Notes: generated by a model from the letters alone, not told the origin. DNA of 64,000 bases from Gammaproteobacteria bacterium (GCA_013373375.1 JABXHY010000003.1:1-64000), one strand, 5' to 3'; shown: positions 10,204 to 19,790, counted from the first letter of the stretch. A program made the numbers and translations.

Positions 10204-10458
10204 ATGAATCAAAAAATACCACTTGATAAAATCAACTCCTGTTCAACATGCGAGCAATTAAGATCCTATTATAGTGACCACATTACTTCGTTAGATGATG
10301 TTGACCGAATATCTCAAATGCTTGATGATTTAAATAATCATCGCAAGATTAAATGTATAGAAAGAACTGGACCTCTTGAAGTTTGGCAGTGCGCGGAATG
10401 CTATGGTATTTGGCAATATCAGGCAAATACTAGAGATGGCTTTCTTATAAAGAGTTAA
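10204..10458 (+). CDS. small Cys-pair protein, unknown function
   Basis: 84 residues starting at ATG 10204; an upstream extension overlapping the helicase gene is open but unlikely. Two cysteine pairs, CSTC (near residue 13) and CAEC (near 65, followed by YGIWQYQ), suggest a zinc-ribbon-like site. No good ribosome binding site precedes this ATG, so the start is uncertain. It begins 55 bases after the helicase stop and may be cotranscribed. No family recognised. Confidence 0.6.
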   Translation: MNQKIPLDKINSCSTCEQLRSYYSDHITSLDDVDRISQMLDDLNNHRKIKCIERTGPLEVWQCAECYGIWQYQANTRDGFLIKS

Positions 10459-10578
10459 TGTAATGTTTTATTAGTTTATACTACTGATTAAAACGTTAGA
10501 GACCGCTGGTTTATTTTTCTAAACTATTAGGCAACCGAGCTGTAATTTAATAATTCACAATACAAGTGGGAGCATGCA

Positions 10579-11211
10579 ATGGCAACTATCAAGCTAACTT
10601 ATTTTGATGTTGACGGTGGGAGAGGAGAGCCAATCAGGTTAATACTCAGTTGGGCAGGAATTGACTTTGAAGATAACCGATTCCCATTTTCTGAGTTTGC
10701 TGAGGTTCGGAAGAAAACACCATTTAAACAAGTACCCATTGTTGAAATGGACGGTGCAGTTATCACTCAAACAAATGCTTTGTGCAGGTACTTTGGTAAG
10801 TTAGCAGGGTTGTACCCTGACAATGATATGGCTGCGTTATTGTGTGATGAAGCAATGGATGTCATCGAAGATATTACAGCTAAATTTGTGGCAACGTTTT
10901 CATTAAAAGGAGACGATTTAAAGCAAAGTCGAGAAACGTTAGCTGATGGACCTTTAAAACATGTATTAAGTTGGTTAGAGCAAAGAGTTACAGATTCGAA
11001 CTCTGGTTGGTTGGCGGGGGGTGAAGTGACAATAGCGGATTTAAAAGTATGGGTGTTTGTGCGTTCTTTATTGTCTGGGCAATTTGATCATATCTCACCG
11101 ACATTAGTATTCGAGCTAGCGCCAAAGGTAGTAGAGCATTGCAATAAAGTGGCAGCACTGCCAAAGCTTGTAGAGTATTACAGTAAAAGAAAGTTAAGCG
11201 AGAATTCATAA
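10579..11211 (+). CDS. glutathione S-transferase, sigma-like
   Basis: 210 residues with the usual two-domain GST layout. The N-terminal thioredoxin-fold domain has catalytic-type Tyr8 in LTYFDVDGGRGEPIRL, the cis-proline motif FKQVPIVEMDG (about 48-58) and the glutathione gamma-glutamyl motif TQTNALCRYFG. The all-helical C-terminal domain includes LAGGEVTIADLKVW, the conserved N-capping region. Tyr rather than Ser/Cys and the GRGEPIRL sequence point to the sigma/mu/pi group, which is uncommon in bacteria but found in marine gammaproteobacteria. Ribosome binding site GTGGGAG precedes ATG. A strong terminator follows. Confidence 0.88.
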   Translation: MATIKLTYFDVDGGRGEPIRLILSWAGIDFEDNRFPFSEFAEVRKKTPFKQVPIVEMDGAVITQTNALCRYFGKLAGLYPDNDMAALLCDEAMDVIEDITAKFVATFSLKGDDLKQSRETLADGPLKHVLSWLEQRVTDSNSGWLAGGEVTIADLKVWVFVRSLLSGQFDHISPTLVFELAPKVVEHCNKVAALPKLVEYYSKRKLSENS

Positions 11212-11276
11212 AGTTATTGTCGGTTTAAATCGACATTAAGTTTAAGATGTAACGGATTCGTACGAGTTGAATTAGT

Positions 11277-11307
11277 GCGACCTTCCATTTTAGGGAAGGT
11301 CGCTTTT
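11277..11307 (+). terminator. terminator of the GST gene
   Basis: Perfect 10-bp stem GCGACCTTCC / GGAAGGTCGC followed by TTTTCT. Confidence 0.88.
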
Positions 11308-11402
11308 CTAAGAACTTGAAAGATTAAAGGATGATTACTTAATGTAAGTTACTCGTTAAATAATCGTCTTACTTTTAGGTCTTAATATCGTATCTAGATT
11401 TT

Positions 11403-11828
11403 TTAAAATCTGTATCTAACGCCCAGCGCGCCATCCACATCAAAATCTTCATCATTAGAAAAGTCAATCGAAGGTACCGCTTGTATATAGGCTTCTAAAT
11501 CACGAGCGAGGCCAAAGCCGATACCGAGAGGCAGTCTCAAACCAACTCTATCATCGCGGTCTGGATTATTGCCATTGTATTCTTCAATAAACGCTCCGCC
11601 GTCTATATAAAACACAACCGTTTTTTGTCGGTTATAAAAATTTTCAATTCGGTAATCAAACGCAAGTGCGTCACCACTTACGAAGAAAGTGAAGCCTTTG
11701 TATTGTGCTGTAATGCCGAGTTCCATATCGTAAGCGATACCCGCATCAAAGCCGGATTTTTTTGCCATTAATGTAGGTGCTGATGAAAACAAAGCAACTA
11801 TCACTGCGGCTTTCAATAAATGTTTCAT
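11403..11828 (-). CDS. small outer-membrane barrel-like protein
   Basis: 141 residues. Signal peptide ending LMAKK (about 1-23). The mature part alternates hydrophobic and polar residues (AGIAYDMELGITAQYKGFTFFVSGDALAF, GIGFGLARDLEAYIQAVPSI) and ends in the terminal aromatic signal GVRYRF, typical of outer-membrane barrel insertion. It resembles small DUF3996-like barrels in style, but I cannot assign the family. AGGAG lies seven bases before the ATG. Monocistronic, convergent to the GST gene. Confidence 0.75.
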   Translation of the reverse strand: MKHLLKAAVIVALFSSAPTLMAKKSGFDAGIAYDMELGITAQYKGFTFFVSGDALAFDYRIENFYNRQKTVVFYIDGGAFIEEYNGNNPDRDDRVGLRLPLGIGFGLARDLEAYIQAVPSIDFSNDEDFDVDGALGVRYRF

Positions 11829-11982
11829 AAATGCTCCTAGTCTTGAACTGTTAAGTTTAATTTGTACTCAAACTAATGTTACTAAGAATTTATTTAGTTG
11901 AACACCAAATGTGTCACATAATCCGAATTTTACAAAACGTTAAAAAACTCTGACTAACATAGTGTTAGCTGAACGAATAACA

Positions 11983-13035
11983 TTAGAGCTCACTTAGTAA
12001 TTGATTAAAATAATCAATTATATCTTCATCGCTGATTGCATTGTTAGAGTTACACACCTGTATCTCTATCATTGGCCTATCAGAATATGGGCAGGGAATA
12101 ATTGATCGGAATAAATTAATATTCATTTTTTTACTTAATTCGATTGCTTTGTTGTTAAGTTGTTCAACTTTCTCTTCTGATAATTCTTGATTGAATAGAA
12201 TATGAAATCCATTTGTCTGAGGTTTAGCAATTGTTAGTGATTCAAATGTTCGTAACAGTTGTGCTATTTCCTGTGCTCGTTGCGCTAACGCTTGAAAATC
12301 TTGAATATGTCTGTCTAATCCATCTAACGCACTAACAATAAATGGGAAAAGAGTATAATGGTCGCCAGAAAATCGAGTTCTCCAGATCTTACATTGGTTA
12401 ATAAAGTTTTCTTCTCCGGCAAGAATTGCTCCGCCCATTGCTCCGAGTCCTTTATAAAGTGACACATAAACACTATCAAAATCTTCTGCAAGCTGTTTGG
12501 GTGAGCTTTGATAAAACGGTGCGCTTTCCCATAGACGAGCGCCGTCCATATGTGAATGAATATTTTTCGAACGGCACCAATTGACCATTTCTTTTAGAGA
12601 CTCTAGGTTTGGTAAGCGAAAACCTGAGCGTCGAAGTGGTAGTTCAAAAATGACCGTAGCTGGTATTTGGCTCATTGAACTTAAACTGTCAAGCGAGAAA
12701 AAGGCGTCAGGCTCACCAATTAAAATAGGATGAAGGTTTAGTAAATGCTGAACACTTGATTGCTCATCAAATGCCATGTGAGAGAGAGGATGAAACGCAA
12801 CCTTATCGTTGTTAGTAAATTGTTGAACAACTTTTAGGGTACAAAACTGGGCGGTCATACCTTTATTAAAAAATAAGGCTTTTGGTTTACCTAATAGTTG
12901 CGAAACTCTGGTTTCTAATAAGTCAACAAGTTCACCTTGACTATAACTATCAATACCGTGCTCTAAATACTTTGAATCATTGAGTTGTTTTATCCACTCA
13001 CATTGTGACTTTGGAATCATTCCAAGATATTTCAT
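11983..13035 (-). CDS. PLP-dependent threonine aldolase/beta-eliminating lyase family protein
   Basis: 350 residues, fold-type I PLP enzyme. It matches the low-specificity threonine aldolase pattern: MDGARLW for the cofactor Asp and SLYKGLGAMGGAILAG with the Schiff-base Lys195. Such enzymes cleave threonine and other beta-hydroxy amino acids to glycine plus aldehyde. A longer frame opens at 13050, but the ATG there sits inside GGAGGAG, which is the ribosome binding site for ATG 13035, so 13035 is chosen. It follows a CoA-binding-domain gene by 50 bases on the same strand and is probably cotranscribed. Substrate is inferred from the family only. Confidence 0.85.
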   Translation of the reverse strand: MKYLGMIPKSQCEWIKQLNDSKYLEHGIDSYSQGELVDLLETRVSQLLGKPKALFFNKGMTAQFCTLKVVQQFTNNDKVAFHPLSHMAFDEQSSVQHLLNLHPILIGEPDAFFSLDSLSSMSQIPATVIFELPLRRSGFRLPNLESLKEMVNWCRSKNIHSHMDGARLWESAPFYQSSPKQLAEDFDSVYVSLYKGLGAMGGAILAGEENFINQCKIWRTRFSGDHYTLFPFIVSALDGLDRHIQDFQALAQRAQEIAQLLRTFESLTIAKPQTNGFHILFNQELSEEKVEQLNNKAIELSKKMNINLFRSIIPCPYSDRPMIEIQVCNSNNAISDEDIIDYFNQLLSEL

Positions 13036-13085
13036 CGAAGACTCCTCCATATATTTTGTCCAAAAAGATTTAAAGGTAATAAAAA

Positions 13086-13466
13086 CTAGTAACGGTTTTC
13101 TGACAGCATGACTAATGTGCAGTCATTAATTACTTCTATGTCAGAATTAATAAGTCGCTTTTGCAACTCGTTTGACTCAGTTCCTGGGTTAAATATCAAT
13201 CGTCTGGGTGCTAGATGTATTATTGCATTCAAACTGCTTTCTAATATTTCTGGGCGCACATACACAGTTACCGTATCGATGCTTTCTGATACTTCGTTTA
13301 AACTCTGTTTCACAGTAACGCCATTAATAGTTTTATATTTGGGTGAAACCAAAACAACGGGTATCCCATGTTGCTGCAATTGTATTTGTGCACGGTTAGC
13401 GAATCGAGTGGGTTCCTCGCTTGCGCCCATTACAAGAGTTGTTTTGTTAGCTGGTGTGGTTGTCAT
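13086..13466 (-). CDS. CoA-binding (Rossmann) domain protein, YccU-like
   Basis: 126 residues. A single CoA-binding domain: VMGASEEPTRFANRAQIQLQQHGIPVVLVSPKY is the glycine-rich first strand-helix, followed by DTVTVYVRPE and RRLIFNPGTES, the conserved order in the YccU/CoA_binding_2 family. The function of these single-domain proteins is not established; they bind CoA or a related nucleotide. First gene of a probable two-gene unit with the aldolase-like gene downstream. Confidence 0.82.
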   Translation of the reverse strand: MTTTPANKTTLVMGASEEPTRFANRAQIQLQQHGIPVVLVSPKYKTINGVTVKQSLNEVSESIDTVTVYVRPEILESSLNAIIHLAPRRLIFNPGTESNELQKRLINSDIEVINDCTLVMLSENRY

Positions 13467-13605
13467 AACACATCCGTTAGAAGAAGATTTAATTCTATCA
13501 TGACATGAATTTTTATTTTGAGTAAGTTTTTGAGTAAGTTAAAGTTAATTTAATAACCAACCTGAAATCCGAATAAAGAAAAATTTTGCGAAAAGCAGCT
13601 TCTGC

Positions 13606-13649
13606 TATCACTTAAATATCACTTAAATATCTCTTGTATGTCACTTAAC
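13606..13649. repeat. 11-bp tandem repeat, four copies
   Basis: TATCACTTAAA twice exactly, then TATCTCTTGTA and TGTCACTTAAC, in phase. It lies in the 371-base gap (13504-13874) upstream of the fasciclin gene; apart from this and the palindrome at 13679 no gene is seen in the gap. Confidence 0.85.
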
Positions 13650-13678
13650 ATTTTTAGCATCTCAGAACTATGAATGGT

Positions 13679-13696
13679 TAGTCTATGCATAGACTA
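13679..13696. promoter_or_regulatory. 18-bp perfect palindrome upstream of the fasciclin gene
   Basis: TAGTCTATGCATAGACTA is a perfect dyad about 180 bases before the fasciclin start. It could be an operator for a dimeric regulator; no evidence identifies the protein. Confidence 0.4.
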
Positions 13697-13874
13697 GTGT
13701 CGGCAAGGCCTAAGAAGGCGAGAAAGCGTGATTTCAATTTTACATTTGTCTAAGTTCAATCCTCTCATGAAGCACATATTAAAGAGTTTAATTATCTGAG
13801 CGAGTTTAAAGGCCGTAACAAGCCCTGAACGTTCATAAATTTTAAATCTATTTTTCCTAAATGGAGGATTTGTT

Positions 13875-14384
13875 ATGAAATATATTAACTCAGCATCGTT
13901 TATAAGCTTGCTATTTGCTTTAATGTTTTCCATGAATGCGTTTTCAGGACATCATGGCGAAGGTCACAAGAAAGGTAAATCAATTGTTGAGGTAGCTTCC
14001 AGTAATGAAGACTTTTCAACTCTGGTCGCAGCTGTCAAAGCAGCTGGTTTGGTTGATACTTTGGCGGGTAAAGGACCATTTACTGTTTTTGCACCGACTA
14101 ATGAAGCCTTTGCTAAATTACCTGAAGGCACTGTCGAGTCTTTACTTAAACCGGAAAATAAAGACAAATTGGTCGCTATTTTGACTTACCACGTTGTTCC
14201 TGGAAAAGTAAAAGCTAAAGATGTGATTGGTCTGTCGAAGGCGACTTCTGTTCAAGGAAGCGACATCAAGGTTTCGACAAAGGACGGAGCGGTAATGGTG
14301 GATAATGCTAAAGTGATCAAAACCGATCTAATGGCAAACAATGGTGTGGTACACGTCATAGACACCGTCATTTTACCAAGATAG
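13875..14384 (+). CDS. secreted fasciclin (FAS1) domain protein
   Basis: 169 residues. Signal peptide to about residue 24 (AFSG), a His-rich segment ([10 protein letters not shown]), then a complete FAS1 domain: [44 protein letters not shown] and the closing [15 protein letters not shown]. These domains mediate adhesion or matrix contacts outside the cell. Strong ribosome binding site TGGAGGATTTGTT. Monocistronic, with a terminator shared with the convergent repeat-protein gene. Confidence 0.92.
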   Translation: MKYINSASFISLLFALMFSMNAFSGHHGEGHKKGKSIVEVASSNEDFSTLVAAVKAAGLVDTLAGKGPFTVFAPTNEAFAKLPEGTVESLLKPENKDKLVAILTYHVVPGKVKAKDVIGLSKATSVQGSDIKVSTKDGAVMVDNAKVIKTDLMANNGVVHVIDTVILPR

Positions 14385-14410
14385 TCGATCGGCTTCCCTT
14401 TGATAGCCAC

Positions 14411-14445
14411 AAAAAAAGGTGTGACTTAATTGTCACACCTTTCTT
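14411..14445. terminator. bidirectional terminator
   Basis: AAAGGTGTGAC / GTCACACCTTT stem flanked by an A-run on the left and T-rich sequence on the right, between two convergent genes. Confidence 0.8.
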
Positions 14446-14487
14446 CAAACGAGCACTTAAATAGAGTATTACATTAAAGTCTTGTTG

Positions 14488-17400
14488 CTACTCGACAAAT
14501 ATAATGACGACAGCTTCTACTGAGTCATCCTTTCCGTCGTTAGCGACAAAAGCAAAAAAGTCAACTCCAGTAAATCCAGGATCTGGCGTGTAGGTGAAGT
14601 CAGGCCCTGTTCCAGTCAGTGTTCCTCCACTTGGGGGTGACGTAATTAAAAATGTCAGTGGATCGCCATCAGGATCAGAAGCTGGTACGGTAAAACTTAC
14701 CGGTTGACCTGCTGTCGTTCCGAGTTCACTGTCTTCGACAATGGGTGGGGTGTTGGCTACTTCATTGACAGTAATGATCACCACAGCTTCATTCGAATTT
14801 TCTTCACCATCGTTAGCAACATAAGTGAATGTATCGGTTCCTGAAAAGCCGGGGTCAGGTGTGTAAGTAAAACTTGGACCTGTTCCGCTAATTGTTCCAT
14901 TACTGGGTGGTGTGACGATTTGATAAGTTAAAGGATCATTATCGATATCGGTCGCAGTAACGAACAAGTTAATCGGTTCGCCTTCATCACCTGAAGTTTC
15001 TAAATCTTGGGCAACCGGAGGAGTGTTGGCAATTTCATTTACCACGATAACAACTGTCGCAATATTGGAATTGATTGTGCCATCGTTCGCGACAAACTCA
15101 AATGAGTCCACTCCGGAAAATCCATTGTCAGGTGTGTAAACATAAGTCGGACCAAATCCTGCCAAAGATCCATTAGCAGGAGGGCTTAACAATTGATAAG
15201 TGAGTGCATCGCCATCGGCATCGGTGGCACTGACAGTAAATCTTATACTTTGCCCTTCATTTGTTTCAATCTCTTGATCATTCGCAACTGGCGGACTATT
15301 CGGTGCAGGTTCAACCGAAATAGTCCCCACAGCAACATTCGAGTTTGCTTCTCCATCGTTAGCCACGAACTCAAAAAAGTCGACGCCGGTAAATCCTGGA
15401 TTTGGAGTGTAGAGGTAGTCTGGTCCATTTCCGGATAGGGTACCGTTTTGCGGTTGAGTGACAATTTGATACGTGAGTGGATCATCATCTGGGTCTGTTG
15501 CCTGAACGAAAATACTTAAGCTCTGCCCTTCAAAAACTGATGATTCCAAATCTTCTGCTACTGGAGGATTATTTGGCGCTTCCTCAATCGTTATTATCGC
15601 GAAAGCTTCGTTTGAATTGACGGTCCCGTCATTGGCGACAAATGAAAACGAGTCGGTTCCGCTAAATCCTGGGTTGGGTGTATAGATATAGTTCGGCCCG
15701 GTACCAGTGAGCGTTCCATTAGAAGGCGGCGTTAAAATTTCGTAAGTCAAAGGATCGCCATCGGCATCAGATGCAATGACCGTCAAATTTAAATTTTGCC
15801 CTTCATTTCCTGCGACCTCGAGATCTTCTGCTACCGGAGGATTGTTAGGTGCTTCACTTATGGTGATAAATGCAAAGGCTTCATTTGAATTCACCGTGCC
15901 GTCATTAGCAACAAATGAAAATGAATCGGTTCCGGTAAATCCAGGATTAGGCGTGTACACATAATCCGGACCTGTTCCAGTTAGCGTTCCGTTCGAAGGC
16001 GGGATTAATATTTGGTAGGTCAAAGGATCGCCATCGGCATCCGATGCTATAACGACCAAATTCAAGCTTTCATCTTCTATGCCATTCACTTCAAGGTCTT
16101 GCGCGACAGGAGGATTATTAGGCGCTTCTTCAATCGTAATGAAAGCAAAAGCTTCATTCGAATTCACTGTGCCATCGTTCGCAACAAATGAAAACGAATC
16201 GGTTCCGGTAAATCCAGGATTAGGCGTGTACACATAGTCAGGACCAGATCCTGTCAAGGTACCATTCGAAGGCGGTGTTAAAATTTGATACGTCAATGGA
16301 TCGCCGTCTGCATCAGACGCTATTACTACCAAATTCAAATTTTCATCTTCAATGCCCGACACCTCGAGATCTTGCGCGACAGGAGGATTATTAGGCGCTT
16401 CTTCAATCGTAATGAAAGCAAAAGCTTCATTCGAATCGACCGTGCCATCGTTCGCAACAAAAGAAAACGAATCGTTTCCAGTAAATCCAGGGTTAGGCGT
16501 GTACACATAGTTAGGGCCACTTCCTGAAAGTGTACCATTTGTTGGCGGCGTTAAAATTTGATAAGTCAAAGAATCGCCGTCGGCGTCAGAAGCAACCACC
16601 ACCAGATTTAAATTTTGATCTTCAATACCCGATACTTCCAGGTCTTCTGCTATTGGTGGATTATTAGGTGCTTCTATAACAGCAATTGAAGCCGTTGCAA
16701 TGTTTGAATCAATCTCGCCGTCGTTCGCAACAAATGAAAAGCTGTCGGTTCCCACAAAACCAGGATTGGGCGTGTAAACATAGTTTGGTCCAGTTCCGGT
16801 TAGAGTACCATTGGTTGGTGGAGATACGATTTGATAAGTCAGAGGATCGCCATCGGCATCCGTAGCAACCACTGTCAAATTTAAACTTTCATCTTCGGTC
16901 ACTTCCAGACTTAAGTTTTGCGCGACTGGCGCGTTGTTAGGTGCTTCAATAACGTTGATATTTGCTGTCGCAATATTCGAGTCGACAGTTCCATCATTGG
17001 CAACGAAAGAAAAGCTATCCGGTCCTACATAACCTGGATTTGGCGTGTAAATATAATTAGGACCATCACCAGTTAAAGTGCCATTGGTTGGTGGTGTTAC
17101 GATTTGGTAAGTCAAAGGATCGCCATCGGCATCCGTAGCTACCACTGTCAAATTTAAACTTTCATCTTCAGTCGCATCGACATTTAGATTTTCTGCCACC
17201 GGAGGTGAATTTGGAGCTTCAACAACATTGATGGTTGCGGTTGCAATATTAGAGTCGACTTCTCCGTCGTTCGCGACAAAAGAAAAACTGTCGGAACCGA
17301 TAAAGCCTGGATTCGGCGTGTAAACATAATTTGGACCATCGCCGGTTAAAGTACCATTAGTTGGCGGAGTGACAACACGATAGGTCAATGGATCGCCATC

Positions 17401-18273
17401 GATATCAGTCGCGACAACGGTAATATCCAGATTTTCATCTTCAATAACTTCTAAAGTTAAATCTTCGGCTACTGGTGGATTGTTAGGAGCTTCCACCACT
17501 GTAATTGATGCGGTTGCGACGTTCGAATCTGTTTCACCATCATTGGCCACAAAAGAGAAACTGTCTGAGCCGACAAAGCCTGGGTTGGGTGTATAAACAT
17601 AATCTGGTCCGCTACCAGTTAACGTACCATTAGTGGGTGGAGTTACAATTCGATAAGTAAGTGGATCATCATCGGCATCAGTGGCTACTACTGTGATGTC
17701 TAAACTTTCATCCTCAACAACTTCAAGCGTTAAACTTTCAGCAATTGGTGGATTATTGTCACTGGTACATTCGGTGAAATTTTTTAATACAAAACTTATG
17801 TAGCCACGTCCATTAAGTCGATAGCCAATTAATTCTATGGTTGCAAAGCGACTTACTTGATAATCAAAATTTGCGCCTTGTCCGCGTCGATCACTCCAAA
17901 CAGGTATGACGATGTCGCGTCCCAATAAATTATCCATATTGCTACGAATTTCTGAACTGTTTTTTACTCCAGGAGCGCCTTGAACCCAATCATCAACCGA
18001 TAATATTCGATCAAGTGTATCGTCAGGGTTTGTATAATTTTCGACATTCCCTGGAGGCACTAAGCTGTCTGCCAGAGTTGGAGCATCATTTGCTCCTGTC
18101 CAGGTTAACCAGCTGTAATTGCCTGGTCCGGTACCAAGTGGAACACGGCTATATACGAATCTTGCCTGATTTTGAAATAGTCGTTCGTTAACAGTTAATG
18201 GGTAAACCTCGCAATCCAGTGCATGGGCAAACGGAATAAAAAGAGTGAGTAATAAGCTATATACAAACTTCAT
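14488..18273 (-). CDS. large secreted protein with twelve tandem Ig/cadherin-like repeats
   Basis: 1261 residues. Signal peptide (about 1-18, PFAHA), a unique N-terminal region of about 150 residues with LSVDDWVQGAPGVKNS and GQGANFDYQVSRFATIELIGY, then twelve repeats of 91 residues from residue 174 to the end. Each repeat reads PPVAxDL..E..LNL.V.ASDADGDPLTYQI..PP.NGTL.G.GP.YVYTPNPGF.G.DSFSFVANDG..NSN.A, the bacterial Ig/cadherin-like type (Big_9/VCBS-like) with Asp-rich calcium-binding positions. These proteins work in adhesion or as stiff extracellular stalks. There is no C-terminal sorting signal; the protein ends in repeat 12. The N-terminal region could be an interaction head, but I do not recognise it with confidence. 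Confidence 0.9.
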   Translation of the reverse strand: MKFVYSLLLTLFIPFAHALDCEVYPLTVNERLFQNQARFVYSRVPLGTGPGNYSWLTWTGANDAPTLADSLVPPGNVENYTNPDDTLDRILSVDDWVQGAPGVKNSSEIRSNMDNLLGRDIVIPVWSDRRGQGANFDYQVSRFATIELIGYRLNGRGYISFVLKNFTECTSDNNPPIAESLTLEVVEDESLDITVVATDADDDPLTYRIVTPPTNGTLTGSGPDYVYTPNPGFVGSDSFSFVANDGETDSNVATASITVVEAPNNPPVAEDLTLEVIEDENLDITVVATDIDGDPLTYRVVTPPTNGTLTGDGPNYVYTPNPGFIGSDSFSFVANDGEVDSNIATATINVVEAPNSPPVAENLNVDATEDESLNLTVVATDADGDPLTYQIVTPPTNGTLTGDGPNYIYTPNPGYVGPDSFSFVANDGTVDSNIATANINVIEAPNNAPVAQNLSLEVTEDESLNLTVVATDADGDPLTYQIVSPPTNGTLTGTGPNYVYTPNPGFVGTDSFSFVANDGEIDSNIATASIAVIEAPNNPPIAEDLEVSGIEDQNLNLVVVASDADGDSLTYQILTPPTNGTLSGSGPNYVYTPNPGFTGNDSFSFVANDGTVDSNEAFAFITIEEAPNNPPVAQDLEVSGIEDENLNLVVIASDADGDPLTYQILTPPSNGTLTGSGPDYVYTPNPGFTGTDSFSFVANDGTVNSNEAFAFITIEEAPNNPPVAQDLEVNGIEDESLNLVVIASDADGDPLTYQILIPPSNGTLTGTGPDYVYTPNPGFTGTDSFSFVANDGTVNSNEAFAFITISEAPNNPPVAEDLEVAGNEGQNLNLTVIASDADGDPLTYEILTPPSNGTLTGTGPNYIYTPNPGFSGTDSFSFVANDGTVNSNEAFAIITIEEAPNNPPVAEDLESSVFEGQSLSIFVQATDPDDDPLTYQIVTQPQNGTLSGNGPDYLYTPNPGFTGVDFFEFVANDGEANSNVAVGTISVEPAPNSPPVANDQEIETNEGQSIRFTVSATDADGDALTYQLLSPPANGSLAGFGPTYVYTPDNGFSGVDSFEFVANDGTINSNIATVVIVVNEIANTPPVAQDLETSGDEGEPINLFVTATDIDNDPLTYQIVTPPSNGTISGTGPSFTYTPDPGFSGTDTFTYVANDGEENSNEAVVIITVNEVANTPPIVEDSELGTTAGQPVSFTVPASDPDGDPLTFLITSPPSGGTLTGTGPDFTYTPDPGFTGVDFFAFVANDGKDDSVEAVVIIFVE
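14491..17754 (-). repeat. twelve 273-bp in-frame tandem repeats
   Basis: Coding repeat array in the large secreted protein. Ten internal units are exactly 91 codons, the first 90 and the last 88. Units 5-8 are nearly identical to one another, whereas units 9-12 at the C-terminal end are the most divergent, suggesting recent expansion in the middle of the array. Confidence 0.92.
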
Positions 18274-18502
18274 GAGTTACACCTCAAGGAGAGTTAGGAT
18301 GTTTAGGATGGGTAGGGGTTTACTTGTAAAAATCATCCTGTTAGGTGTAGTCAAGAATTGCGATATATCACAGTTGTTTGATAAAAGTTTGCATACTAAT
18401 TTGAGTTATATATCAAAGATGTAATAAATCAGAAATAAGAGGTGATGTGGTTCATCTTTTTTATTAGATTAAATCAATATAAAAATATTTTTGCTGAATA
18501 CG

Positions 18503-18534
18503 AAAGGTTGTTAATAAGAAAGGTTGTTAATAAG
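18503..18534. repeat. 16-bp direct duplication
   Basis: AAAGGTTGTTAATAAG twice in perfect tandem, just downstream of the EAL gene stop. Confidence 0.9.
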
Positions 18535-18542
18535 AATATAGA

Positions 18543-19790
18543 CTACTTAAGCGGTGTTGGTTTTGAAAAAAGAAATCCTTGCATAAATCGTACGCCAAGT
18601 GATTTAAGAACATCCAGCTCTTGTTGTGTTTCAATTCCTTCTGCAATCAGTTTAATGTTTTGTTCATTGGCAAACTGGATTAATGCGATCGCAAGAGCAC
18701 GTCTCGCTGGATCTTTATCAATATCATGTGTAAGAGCTTTATCGAGTTTTATTATGTCTGGCTTAAGCGATAAAATGTGCAGGAAGCTGGCGTAACCTGA
18801 GCCTGCGTCATCCACGGCTAAGGATAACCCTGCTTTTCTTAATGGCGCCAAAAAGTGTTCCACTTTCTCATAGTCATGAATAACAACGTGTTCTGTAATT
18901 TCAATAATTATTCTTTCTAAAGGAAATCCAGACAGTTGATTCAATATTTTTTCATTGACGCATTGGTTTGGTGTTAAATTAACTGAAATTTTTATATCAG
19001 TTGGTACTTTCGGTAGAGCAGTCATTAACTTTTGTAAAAAGTACTCTGCGGTTTTTTCACTTAATCCATATCGATCTGCTTGACTATAAAATACGTCTGG
19101 GGCAAATCGCTCTTCTGTAAATCGGCTCAGAATCTCAACCGCGTAACTCGATTGATGTTTTAGATCGATAATAGGCTGTTGAAACAGCAGCAGTTGATCT
19201 CGATGGAAAACTTCTAACAGAGAGTTTGTTATTGAAATAGTTTCATTATTCTCAAACAAATTCGATTCAATAATGGCCGCTGTCACATCGGCAAATACTC
19301 TCATAAGTGCCAAATCGCGTTGATTTAAAGTTGGATCGGCCGTTTCAGTGTAGCCACAAAATGTACCGTATATCATTCCACTGGAAAGTTTAATGGGGAC
19401 GCCGATATAGCTACCAATGGAGAGTTTGTGAGTTACCGGTAGGTTTCGAGTTTCGTCGACGAGCGCTGAATCTATGGTGAGTTCTGGTAATCGTCCATCA
19501 ACAATTCTTTGGCAGTAGGTATCCTCAAGCGGGTCACTATCATTGACTTTTATTGCATCAAACTCAAGGTCAGCGCTAATGACTCGAAATACTCTCCGTC
19601 CATCTTTGAACTCGGCTATGAAGGTCACATTGAATTGCAATTGTTGACGCACCGAGCGCAACAGTGTTCTCAGAACCTTAAATAATTCATCTTTTGATGA
19701 GAGATTAATATCAACGGCTTGAGTGAGTAAATCGCTCGCAAAGTCTGAGTACAGGTTCAAGTCACTCGAGGAAGATTCTAAGTGTTCCAT
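18543..19790 (-). CDS. GAF-EAL cyclic-di-GMP phosphodiesterase
   Basis: 415 residues, soluble. An N-terminal GAF-like sensor (about 25-170, with SIGSYIGVPIKL and YGTFCGY) precedes an EAL domain (about 185-410). Catalytic positions look intact: the EAL motif reads EIL (VEILSRF), then NLTPNQC, IEITEH, VDDAGSGYAS, IKLDKAL, IAEGIET and QGFLFSKP. It should hydrolyse c-di-GMP to pGpG. EIL in place of EAL keeps the metal-binding Glu, so activity is plausible. The GAF ligand is unknown. Divergent from the hydrolase-OsmC gene, sharing a 307-base gap containing a short dyad (ATATAC/GTATAT at 19822-19838). Confidence 0.88.
   Translation of the reverse strand: MEHLESSSSDLNLYSDFASDLLTQAVDINLSSKDELFKVLRTLLRSVRQQLQFNVTFIAEFKDGRRVFRVISADLEFDAIKVNDSDPLEDTYCQRIVDGRLPELTIDSALVDETRNLPVTHKLSIGSYIGVPIKLSSGMIYGTFCGYTETADPTLNQRDLALMRVFADVTAAIIESNLFENNETISITNSLLEVFHRDQLLLFQQPIIDLKHQSSYAVEILSRFTEERFAPDVFYSQADRYGLSEKTAEYFLQKLMTALPKVPTDIKISVNLTPNQCVNEKILNQLSGFPLERIIIEITEHVVIHDYEKVEHFLAPLRKAGLSLAVDDAGSGYASFLHILSLKPDIIKLDKALTHDIDKDPARRALAIALIQFANEQNIKLIAEGIETQQELDVLKSLGVRFMQGFLFSKPTPLK

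Noticed and set aside
13694-13933. 79-codon minus-strand ORF across the fasciclin start.
   Set aside because: Overlaps the promoter and signal-peptide coding region of a confident gene; shadow frame.
15193-16538. Several ORFs on both strands inside the repeat protein gene.
   Set aside because: They recur because the coding repeat recurs; out-of-frame shadows of the 91-codon unit.
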